A DNA stretch of 35,433 nt. It comes from CAZCFB01 sp964511535 (lineage in GTDB: Bacteria; Myxococcota_A; Polyangia; GCA-2747355; CAZCFB01). Below are positions 7,571-13,966 of this stretch, one piece after another. The translations under genes and the position numbers were made by a program. Below the pieces are notes generated by a model. That model saw only the letters and a program-made list of their open reading frames with translations. It was not told the origin of the DNA and did not search any database. Position 1 is the first letter of the stretch. Each line of letters starts with the position of its first letter. The stretch is from contig CAZEFW010000096.1 in NCBI GenBank assembly GCA_964511535.1, forward strand, positions 1 to 35,433, in the 5' to 3' direction.

Positions 7571-8841
7571 AGCAGCAATGCCTCGGAGCCGACGATGGCG
7601 GGCACCGCCACCGGGGTCACCCCCTCGGCGGGATCGCCCTGCAGCTCCTGCTCGGTGACCAGCAGCGTGCGGCAGCCCACGCGCCGGGCGGCCACCCGCT
7701 CCATCAGCCGCCGCCGCTCCTCGTCCCAGCTCATGGCCACCAGCACCAGGCAGGACAGCCGGGACAGGTGAGGCTCGAGCCGCTCCTCGAGCACCGCGAG
7801 GTCCAGGCCCGGGGTGGGCTTCACGCAGGCGAGCAGGTCCAGGGCCTGGTCCAGGAAGCCGAGGTTTCGACCCAGGGTCAGGCGGTGCACCTGGTCTCCC
7901 ACCACCAGCAGGTCGATGAGGGCCTCGCCGCGGCTCAGGTGAGCCACCACCCCGGCGGCCAGGGAGATGGCCGCCTCCAGCCGCGGGTCGTCCAGATCCG
8001 CCGCCTCGGTGTCGAGCACCACGCCCACGCGGGAGAAGTACTCCTGCTGGTATTCGCGCACCACCGGCTCGCCCACCCGGGCCCAGGTGCGCGCGTGCAG
8101 GTCGCGGATCGGGTCGCCCGGGCGGTAAGGCCGCACGCCGATGAGCTCCATCGACTCGCCGGTGCGAGAGGCCAGGGCCACGCCGCCGGGCTGGTAGCGT
8201 TGCCCCAGGGGGGTGGCCAGGCGCACCACCGGGGCGATGCGCGGCACCACCATGAACCGCGTGCCGCTGCTCTGGACCGCGTCGCTGGTGGTGAGCCCCA
8301 GAGGCACCAGGGCGCGGACGGCGAACGGGTCGAGGTGGTGCTCGCCGCGTTCGCTGAAGCGGGCGCGGAAGAGGGTTCGCCCGCGCTCACCGGCGGGGAG
8401 CTGGGCCAGCTTGCTCACCGTGGCGGTGTAGCTGCCGTCCCACGGGAGGAAGGGCCGCCCCACCCGCAGGGCCTGCTGCACCCTGGCCCCGCCGTTGTGC
8501 ACGGTCACGGCGATGCTGATCTCCTGATCCACCGTGACCCGGGGCGGGGCCGAGATCTCCAGGCGCACGCCGTCGAGGCGGAACAGCCCGCGCAGGGCGA
8601 TGGCTGCCAGCAGCAGCCCCGTCAGGGCGCTGAACAACATGTACGCCTGGGAGTAGCGGATGTTGAGGCTGATGGCCCCGATGAGGGGCCAGACGATCAC
8701 CAGGAAGCGGCCCTCCTGGGTCAGCGAGCCCCAGAAGGCGATGACGAAGCGAAACATGCGGTGGGTCCGGGAGCGCCGGAACCGGTCCCGCTCGGCCTTG
8801 GTCTTCGGGATCAGGATATGGTTCAGCCGCGCCAGGTTCAC
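7567..8841 (-). CDS. DUF58 domain protein
   Basis: A 424-residue protein with two hydrophobic helices near residues 45-90 and the DUF58 signature 'VRPYRPGDPIRDLHARTWAR' around residues 235-255. The C-terminal part resembles a von Willebrand A-like fold (start of 'VGVVLDTEAADLDD'), but the classic metal-site DxSxS is not present there. The start is GTG 8841, overlapping the MoxR stop as GTGA; the stop overlaps the TgpA ATG. DUF58 proteins are regular partners of MoxR ATPases, which are thought to act as chaperones for them. Function in this operon is therefore likely complex assembly or envelope stress work, by inference. Confidence 0.9.
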   Translation of the reverse strand: MNLARLNHILIPKTKAERDRFRRSRTHRMFRFVIAFWGSLTQEGRFLVIVWPLIGAISLNIRYSQAYMLFSALTGLLLAAIALRGLFRLDGVRLEISAPPRVTVDQEISIAVTVHNGGARVQQALRVGRPFLPWDGSYTATVSKLAQLPAGERGRTLFRARFSERGEHHLDPFAVRALVPLGLTTSDAVQSSGTRFMVVPRIAPVVRLATPLGQRYQPGGVALASRTGESMELIGVRPYRPGDPIRDLHARTWARVGEPVVREYQQEYFSRVGVVLDTEAADLDDPRLEAAISLAAGVVAHLSRGEALIDLLVVGDQVHRLTLGRNLGFLDQALDLLACVKPTPGLDLAVLEERLEPHLSRLSCLVLVAMSWDEERRRLMERVAARRVGCRTLLVTEQELQGDPAEGVTPVAVPAIVGSEALLL

Positions 8842-9806
8842 GTGGGGACGTCCACCATCTCGAGGATCTCGTCAACCAGCTGGCCGCTGGTCTTTCCGCC
8901 GTAGCGCGCCTGGGAGGAGAGCATGATGCGGTGGGCCAGCACCGGCCGCGCCACCTGCTGCACGTCGTCCGGCCCGGCCCAGTCGCGCCCGTCGAGGAAC
9001 GCGTGGGCCTGGGCGGCGCGGAACAGCGCCAGGGCGCCGCGGGGCGAGGCGCCGAGGTCCAGCTCCTTGTGCTCCCGCGTCCCGGCCACCACCCGCAACA
9101 TGAAGGCGCCGAGGTCCCGCTCCACCTTCACCTGGCGCACGTGCTCCTGCAGCGCCAGCAGCTGCTCGGTGTCCACCACCGGCTGCACCTCCTCCAGCGG
9201 ATCGGTCAGCTGCCGGTCGAACAGCACGTGCATCTCGCTCTCGGCGTCGGGGTAGCCCACCTCCACCCGCAGCAGGAAGCGGTCGAGCTGCGCCTCGGGC
9301 AGCGGGTAGGTGCCCTGGTAGTCCACCGGGTTCTGGGTCGCCACCACGAAGAACGGTCGGGGCAGGGCGCGGGTCACGCCGTCGACGGTGACCTGCGCCT
9401 CGTTCATGGCCTCCAGCAGGGCCGACTGGGTGCGCGGCGAGGCGCGGTTCACCTCGTCGGCTAAAAGCAGGTTGTTGAACACCGGCCCCGGGCGGAAGGA
9501 GAAGGAGCCGTCGCGCGGGTCGAGGATGCTGGCGCCGAGGATGTCGGTGGGCAGCAGGTCCGGGGTGAACTGCACGCGGCTGAAGTCCATGCTCAGGCAG
9601 CGCGCCAGGGCCTTGGCCAGGGTGGTCTTTCCCACCCCGGGGACGTCCTCCAGCAGCACATGGCCACCGCCCAGCACCCCCATGAGCAGCAGGTCGATGG
9701 CCCCGGCCTTGCCCCGGATGACGCCGCCGAGGGCTCGCCTGACCCGGTCCAGCGCGTCGGAAAAATCGTAGCCCGGCGCCGCGCCGGGTGAGGTGGAGTC
9801 GGTCAT
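8838..9806 (-). CDS. moxR: MoxR-family AAA+ ATPase
   Basis: A 322-residue MoxR-type AAA+ ATPase. Walker A is 'EDVPGVGKTTLAKAL' (Lys60), Walker B is 'LLLADEVNRASPRTQSALL', and the sensor segment 'VVATQNPVDYQGTYPLPEAQ' is typical of MoxR. The C-terminal lid has 'SPRGALALFRAAQAHAFL'. I chose ATG 9806 (MTDSTSPG); an upstream frame to 10031 runs through the divergent gene and lacks family resemblance. No strong ribosome site is visible before ATG 9806. It is first in a run of four genes with overlapping or 4-base junctions (MoxR, DUF58, TgpA, hydrolase), and is divergent from the gene at 9889, with an 82-base shared promoter space. Confidence 0.93.
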   Translation of the reverse strand: MTDSTSPGAAPGYDFSDALDRVRRALGGVIRGKAGAIDLLLMGVLGGGHVLLEDVPGVGKTTLAKALARCLSMDFSRVQFTPDLLPTDILGASILDPRDGSFSFRPGPVFNNLLLADEVNRASPRTQSALLEAMNEAQVTVDGVTRALPRPFFVVATQNPVDYQGTYPLPEAQLDRFLLRVEVGYPDAESEMHVLFDRQLTDPLEEVQPVVDTEQLLALQEHVRQVKVERDLGAFMLRVVAGTREHKELDLGASPRGALALFRAAQAHAFLDGRDWAGPDDVQQVARPVLAHRIMLSSQARYGGKTSGQLVDEILEMVDVPT

Positions 9807-9888
9807 GGGTGGTGATTTTACATCAGGCGGGGGGCGCTGTGGGCTGAGCCCAGGATATGAGAGGACGCGCATCGGATATGATACGCCC

Positions 9889-10209
9889 ATGTTCCACTTC
9901 TCATCTTCGTTCAGGACCTGGTTCGAAAAGCAGATGGCGCTGCAGCGCAGGGCCCCGGACGCCAGCCGGCTACCGCGCTCGGCGGGCAACAGGGGCAACG
10001 CGCTGCTCATCGACGGCGATGCGGTGACCATGTGGTTCCTCGGGGGTGACGGCTGGGTCTACTCCTTCGACATGGACCGGGTGGCGGCTCGCCTGGACCG
10101 GGAGGAGGACGCCGCGGTGGCCGCGAGGATCCTCCGGCGTGCGTCGGAGCATGACGCGAGGCTGGGCGAGCTTCTGGAGGGGATCCAGCCGCGCACAACC
10201 AGGACCTGA
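9889..10209 (+). CDS. Hypothetical protein (106 aa)
   Basis: A 106-residue protein that I do not recognise. It starts at ATG 9889 (MFHFSSSFRTWFEK), and codon third positions are strongly G/C, as in neighbours, which supports coding. The middle shows a short beta-rich segment, 'NALLIDGDAVTMWFLGGDGW', followed by 'VYSFDMDRVAARLDREED' and an acidic helix to the end. There is no signal peptide, membrane segment or Cys. It is divergent from moxR and followed 53 bases later by the NHL lipoprotein gene on the same strand. The frame is open upstream to 9793, but that part overlaps the moxR start. It could be a small immunity, regulatory or structural protein; nothing in sequence decides this. Confidence 0.6.
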   Translation: MFHFSSSFRTWFEKQMALQRRAPDASRLPRSAGNRGNALLIDGDAVTMWFLGGDGWVYSFDMDRVAARLDREEDAAVAARILRRASEHDARLGELLEGIQPRTTRT

Positions 10210-10262
10210 GCGGCCAGGGCAGGGCGGTTGTGCTGTCTGCCGGCGCTGGGCACAATGCCGGG

Positions 10263-11879
10263 ATGATGCCCCGGTTCTCGCTCGAGCTCTGCTGCCTGTT
10301 GGTCTTCTCCCTGCCTGCGTGCGGTTCTGATCAGAAACTGAAGGTCAACGACCCGTGCACTGCCAACTCCGACTGCGCGGATAACATCTGCCATCGAGGG
10401 ATCTGCGCCTCGCCGTTCCCCGACGACAACGGCTCGCCCTGCGCCGGGCATGGCACCTGCAAGAGCTTCAGCTGCGTGGGGGGCGTGTGCGTCCCCGGCT
10501 CCGCCGCCGTGGGGACCACCTGCATAAACCCGGAGGAGTGCGCCTCGGGTCAGTGCACCTCGCAGTCCTGCGGCCCGATGCCCGACGGCGGGCCGCAGGA
10601 CGCGGGTCCGCCCGACGTCCGCCCCGACCTGGCCGCGGTGGACGCCGTCGCGCCGGACCTCATCGCCGCGGACATGGCCGCGCCGGATCTCTCCACGCCG
10701 GACGCAGGGACCCCGGACGCCGCCGCGCCGGATCTGCCCCAGCCCGACGCAGCGACCCCCGACATCCTGGCGCCGGACCTCGGCTGCACCGGGTGCGATA
10801 TCTTCTTCAAGTGCCACGCAAACGGCGCGGTCAACCCCCAGGACAGCTGCTACCGGTGCGACACCAGCAAGAGCAAGACCACCTGGACCCTGTTCGCGGG
10901 CAAGGGGTGCGTCACAACCCTGGCGGGCGGCGCCAAGGGGCACCTGGACGGCGACGCGCTCAAGGCCAAGTTCGGTTACCTGGCGGGGTTGTTCCTCAAG
11001 GGGGACGAGCTGTACATCACCACCCACGGCGGCCCCGGGGACCTGTTCACCCGGGTGAGGCTGCTGGATCTCAAGAGCGGCAAGGTGTCCACCCTGGCCG
11101 GCAAGGGCGACCTGGGCAAGGCCGATGGCGCGGCGCTCACCGCGGCCCAGTTCAACAAGCCCACCGGCGTCGTGGTTGACGGCAAGGGCATGGTCTTCGT
11201 GGCGGACAAGGGGAACCACGTGGTGCGGGCGATCTACAAGGGCAAGGTGGCCACCGCGGCGGGCAACGGGGTCAACGGAACCGCAACCGGGCCAGCCTTC
11301 AAGGCCAGCTTGCCCCAGCCCCACGGCCTGGCCATGGACGCCAAGGGCGCCCTGTACGTCACCACCATCGCCAACTTCAACCCCCAGGAGATTCGCAAGG
11401 TGGACCTGGCCGCGTCCACGGTGAGCTCGGTGTTCAAGCACAGCTTCGCCTGGAACTACTTCTCCGGCATCGCCCTCGACGGCAAGGGCAAGGCGCTCTA
11501 CATCCACTTCGACATCTACGCCGCTGGCGGCACCACCGTGCGCAGCCTCGACCTGAGCAGCAAGCAGAGCGCCATCATCAGCGGCGCCCAGAAAGGGTGC
11601 GTCACCGGGCCGGTGGCAAAGGCGAAGTTCAACATGGCCCAGGACCTGAAGCTCGGCGCCGGCGGGGAGATCTATGTGGCGGACCGGGACTGCAAGCAGG
11701 TCAAGAAGATCGCCAGCGGCCAGGTGACCGCCGTCGCGGGCACGGGCGTCTCGGGCAAGCTGGATGGCCCGGTGGCCAAGGCCACCCTCGGCCGGGTGCA
11801 GGCCATCGCGGTGGACGCCAAGGGCAAGGTGTACATCGCCGACAGCGACAACTACCGGATCCGCCTGTTCACGCCCTGA
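10263..11879 (+). CDS. NHL-repeat beta-propeller lipoprotein
   Basis: A 538-residue surface lipoprotein. The start MMPRFSLELC leads to a hydrophobic signal ending in LPAC (Cys20). Then come a Cys-rich segment of about 85 residues with pairs such as 'NSDCADNICHRGIC' and 'GHGTCKSFSCVGGVC', a Pro/Asp/Ala-rich linker of about 70 residues, a short CTGC segment, and an NHL-type propeller with motifs 'GVVVDGKGMVFVADKGNHVV', 'GLAMDAKGALYVTT', 'EIYVADRDCKQV' and 'AIAVDAKGKVYIADSDNYRI'. NHL propellers bind proteins or other ligands. The start at 10263 places the signal correctly; no strong ribosome site is seen. Function unknown; exposed at the surface by inference. Confidence 0.88.
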   Translation: MMPRFSLELCCLLVFSLPACGSDQKLKVNDPCTANSDCADNICHRGICASPFPDDNGSPCAGHGTCKSFSCVGGVCVPGSAAVGTTCINPEECASGQCTSQSCGPMPDGGPQDAGPPDVRPDLAAVDAVAPDLIAADMAAPDLSTPDAGTPDAAAPDLPQPDAATPDILAPDLGCTGCDIFFKCHANGAVNPQDSCYRCDTSKSKTTWTLFAGKGCVTTLAGGAKGHLDGDALKAKFGYLAGLFLKGDELYITTHGGPGDLFTRVRLLDLKSGKVSTLAGKGDLGKADGAALTAAQFNKPTGVVVDGKGMVFVADKGNHVVRAIYKGKVATAAGNGVNGTATGPAFKASLPQPHGLAMDAKGALYVTTIANFNPQEIRKVDLAASTVSSVFKHSFAWNYFSGIALDGKGKALYIHFDIYAAGGTTVRSLDLSSKQSAIISGAQKGCVTGPVAKAKFNMAQDLKLGAGGEIYVADRDCKQVKKIASGQVTAVAGTGVSGKLDGPVAKATLGRVQAIAVDAKGKVYIADSDNYRIRLFTP

Positions 11880-11892
11880 GGCGGCGACCGCC
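11880..11892 (+). terminator. Short hairpin after the NHL lipoprotein stop
   Basis: Directly after the stop codon, GGCGG (11880-11884), loop CGA, CCGCC (11888-11892) form a perfect 5-bp stem. No U-run follows, although an A-run lies about 43 bases on. It is a weak candidate for a terminator. Confidence 0.3.
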
Positions 11893-11967
11893 AGCGCATC
11901 TGCAGGGATGACGCCTGAGCCCGCACCGCCCGGAAAAAAAATACCTGGATGAGGTGACCCGAGGGGG

Positions 11968-12000
11968 TTGACATGTACTTGCACGTGTATAAATTTGCAA
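11968..12000 (+). promoter_or_regulatory. Candidate promoter and operator of the marR-hgcAB operon
   Basis: An AT-rich island stands out in the GC-rich background. TTGACA at 11968-11973 is a full -35 match. TATAAA at 11988 (14-base spacer) or TAAATT at 11990 (16-base spacer) could be the -10. Across the -10 lies a dyad: TTGCA (11979-11983) and TGCAA (11996-12000), with CACGTG just inside. A MarR dimer binding here would block its own operon. This is inference from position and symmetry. Confidence 0.5.
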
Positions 12001-12025
12001 AAGTCAAATATTGAAGGAATCAAGC

Positions 12026-12529
12026 ATGGGCAAGAAGGGCTCACACGCAAAGGAATTCCGGGAGCTGCTGCTGGGGCTGGCCCGGCGCGGCTCATCGCTG
12101 CTGCGGGAAGATAGCGCCTGCTGCGGCGTCACAGTGTCGCAGTGCATCGCGCTGCAGCACCTGCTCCGCGGCGAGATGACCGCCGGAGACCTGTCGCGCG
12201 CCATGGGCGTGGACGCCAGCACGGTGACCCGCATGGCCGACGCGCTGGTGGGGGCAGGGCAGGTGGAGCGGGCGCGCCCGGAGACGGGGGACCGGCGGCG
12301 CGTGCTGCTGAGGCTCACCGCCGCCGGGCGCCGCCTGGCCCGGGACCTGGTGCAGCGCGAGGAGCAGTTCCTGGAGCTGGCCCTCGGCCAATTCAAGCAG
12401 CGGGACGTGCGCGGTGCCATCACGGTCATCGGCGGGCTGCTGGCCATGGCGGCAGGGGGGCTCGAGGCATGCTCCGGGGGGCCGCGGTCGGGCGGCCAGG
12501 TCGAGTCCTCGACGGAGGGGACGCCATGA
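12026..12529 (+). CDS. MarR-family regulator with a CCG Cys motif
   Basis: A 167-residue MarR winged-helix regulator. The DNA-binding region is clear: 'MTAGDLSRAMGVDASTVTRM' is the helix-turn-helix and 'RARPETGDRRRVLLRLT' the wing. Before it lies 'ACCGVTVSQCIAL' with Cys32, Cys33 and Cys40, a Cys pattern seen in one MarR branch that could sense metals, thiols or oxidants. ATG 12026 has GAAGGA 6 bases upstream. The stop overlaps the hgcA start as ATGA, so this gene is translationally coupled to hgcAB and probably autoregulates the operon through the dyad at 11979-12000. Regulators upstream of hgcAB are known in other lineages, often ArsR-like. What this one senses is not shown. Confidence 0.88.
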   Translation: MGKKGSHAKEFRELLLGLARRGSSLLREDSACCGVTVSQCIALQHLLRGEMTAGDLSRAMGVDASTVTRMADALVGAGQVERARPETGDRRRVLLRLTAAGRRLARDLVQREEQFLELALGQFKQRDVRGAITVIGGLLAMAAGGLEACSGGPRSGGQVESSTEGTP

Positions 12530-13632
12530 GCGGGCTCTCCTGCTGCCAGGGGCCGGCGCGCAAGCCGGGCGCCGATGATCAGGGCTCGCCAGGGCCGTAC
12601 GTGGACGGCGCGGTGCAGACGCCGGCGGGGCCGGTGCCGCGGGTGAGCACCACCTTGACCCCGTGCGACCGGTGGGGAGCGTTGAGAGTGCGCTGGGGCG
12701 TGGGCCGGGGCAGCTACTCGGTGCCGCCCGGGCTGTACGCCGTGGGGGCGCCCGACGCGGCCTCGCGCGTGCTGGTCAGCGCCAACTACAAGCTCAGCTT
12801 CGACCAGCTGCGGCGGACCATGGCGGGGCGGGACGCCTGGATCCTGGTGCTCGACACGGCCGGGGTGAACGTCTGGTGCGCGGCGGGGGAGGGCACCTTC
12901 GGCACCGACGAGCTGGTCCGGCGCGTGCAGGCGGCCCGCCTGGCCGAAGTGGTCAGCCACCGACGGCTGATCTTGCCGCAGCTTGGGGCGCCGGGCGTGG
13001 CGGCGCACCAGGTCAGGCGCCGCTGCGGGTTCTCGGTGGTGTGGGGCCCGGTGATGCTGGACGATCTGCCGGCGTTCCTCGACGCCGGCCTGAAGGTGTC
13101 GCCGGGCATGCGCACCAAGCGCTTCCCGCTGCGGGAGCGCGCCGCGCTCATCCCCATGGAGCTGGTGGGCGGCTGGAAGCCGGCCGCGGCGCTGCTCCTG
13201 CTCATCCTGCTCGCCAGCGGCATCGGCGCGCCCGGCGGCTACCTGGCAGGGGTGCTCTCGTCGGGGATCACCGGGGCGACCACCGTGCTGGTGGCGCTGC
13301 TCTCCGGGGCCGTGCTGGTGCCGGTGCTCCTGCCGTGGCTGCCGGGGCGGGCGTTCTCTTTCAAGGGGCTGCTGGTGGGCGCGGCGGCGGCGGCGATGCA
13401 CCTGTGGCTGCTGGTGGGCGTGCCCCACGACCTGGCGCAGGGCCTCGAGGCCGGCGCCTGGCTGGCGCTTGCAGCGAGCCTCGCCTCGTTTCTGGCCATG
13501 AACTTCACCGGCGCCTCCACCTACACCTCCCTGTCGGGGGTACGAAAGGAGATGCGCCGGGCGGTGCCCTTGCAGGCCGCAGGCGCCCTGCTCGGCGTCA
13601 TGTTGCTGGTGGGCGCGCGGCTCGTAGGCTGA
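12526..13632 (+). CDS. hgcA: HgcA-like corrinoid protein (mercury methylation)
   Basis: A 368-residue HgcA-like protein. The N-terminal corrinoid-binding domain contains the cap-helix motif with Cys118 (NVWCAAGEG), the Cys that coordinates cobalt in HgcA. It is followed by family segments 'TFGTDELVRRV', 'VVSHRRLILPQLGAPGVAAH' and 'VVWGPVMLDDLPAFL'. After residue 218 come about five hydrophobic helices (roughly 219-236, 249-272, 281-299, 308-326 and 348-366), and 'NFTGASTYTSLSGVRKEM' sits between the last two. HgcA carries the methyl group moved to Hg(II); HgcB supplies electrons. The published motif is N(V/I)WCA(A/G)GK, and here the Lys is Glu122. ATG 12526 has GGAGGGG 6 bases upstream and overlaps the marR stop. 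The N-terminus also has CC at residues 6-7. I reject a CO-dehydrogenase corrinoid subunit because of the membrane domain and the HgcB partner. Confidence 0.9.
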   Translation: MSGLSCCQGPARKPGADDQGSPGPYVDGAVQTPAGPVPRVSTTLTPCDRWGALRVRWGVGRGSYSVPPGLYAVGAPDAASRVLVSANYKLSFDQLRRTMAGRDAWILVLDTAGVNVWCAAGEGTFGTDELVRRVQAARLAEVVSHRRLILPQLGAPGVAAHQVRRRCGFSVVWGPVMLDDLPAFLDAGLKVSPGMRTKRFPLRERAALIPMELVGGWKPAAALLLLILLASGIGAPGGYLAGVLSSGITGATTVLVALLSGAVLVPVLLPWLPGRAFSFKGLLVGAAAAAMHLWLLVGVPHDLAQGLEAGAWLALAASLASFLAMNFTGASTYTSLSGVRKEMRRAVPLQAAGALLGVMLLVGARLVG

Positions 13633-13641
13633 GGAGGAACG

Positions 13642-13941
13642 ATGACGACGATGACTTACCTGAGCGACGTGGCCACCCTGGCGCTGGACCCGGACCGCTG
13701 CAACGGCTGCGGCAGCTGCACCAAGGTCTGCCCCCACGCCGTGTTCGAGCTGTCTGGCGGCCGCGCCAGCATCGCGCGACGCGACGCCTGCATGGAGTGC
13801 GGGGCGTGCACGCGAAACTGCGAACCGGGCGCGCTGTCCGTGGAGCCGGGGGTGGGCTGCGCCGCGGCCGTGATCATCGGCGCCCTGGGCGGGGGATCGG
13901 ATTGCGGCTGCTCCGTGAAGCCAGGCGGAGGCTGCGCCTGA
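13642..13941 (+). CDS. hgcB: HgcB-like 2[4Fe-4S] ferredoxin
   Basis: A 99-residue HgcB-like ferredoxin. Cluster one is Cys20, 23, 26 and 30 (CNGCGSCTKVCP); cluster two is Cys50, 53, 56 and 60 (CMECGACTRNC), with Glu where a Pro usually follows. Cys73 in 'GVGCAAAVI' matches the extra conserved Cys of HgcB. HgcB is thought to reduce the corrinoid of HgcA and may deliver Hg(II). In well-studied HgcB the tail ends with two adjacent Cys; here the tail has C88-x-C90 and a lone Cys98 instead. ATG 13642 has GAGGAG about 6 bases upstream and follows the hgcA stop by 9 bases, so the two are co-translated. A GC hairpin at 13948 lies just past the stop. Confidence 0.92.
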   Translation: MTTMTYLSDVATLALDPDRCNGCGSCTKVCPHAVFELSGGRASIARRDACMECGACTRNCEPGALSVEPGVGCAAAVIIGALGGGSDCGCSVKPGGGCA

Positions 13942-13947
13942 GCGCTC

Positions 13948-13962
13948 GGCCCGGGTCGGGCC
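13948..13962. terminator. Hairpin between convergent stops
   Basis: GGCCCG (13948-13953), loop GGT, CGGGCC (13957-13962) make a perfect 6-bp stem in the 25 bases between the hgcB stop and the stop of the minus-strand gene at 13967. No U-run follows on either strand. It could slow or end transcription both ways. Confidence 0.5.
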
Positions 13963-13966
13963 TGCC

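Noticed and set aside
10059..12095. Long minus-strand frame antisense to the NHL lipoprotein
   Set aside because: High-GC DNA keeps antisense frames open. The plus-strand protein has a lipobox and NHL motifs; the antisense one has no domain and poor composition.
12526..13632. CO-dehydrogenase/acetyl-CoA synthase corrinoid subunit
   Set aside because: It carries the C-terminal membrane domain and the HgcB partner, which those subunits lack.
12004..13737. Long minus-strand frame antisense to marR-hgcA
   Set aside because: The plus-strand genes match families with active-site motifs and start/stop overlaps. The antisense product is Arg/His/Gln-rich with no motif.
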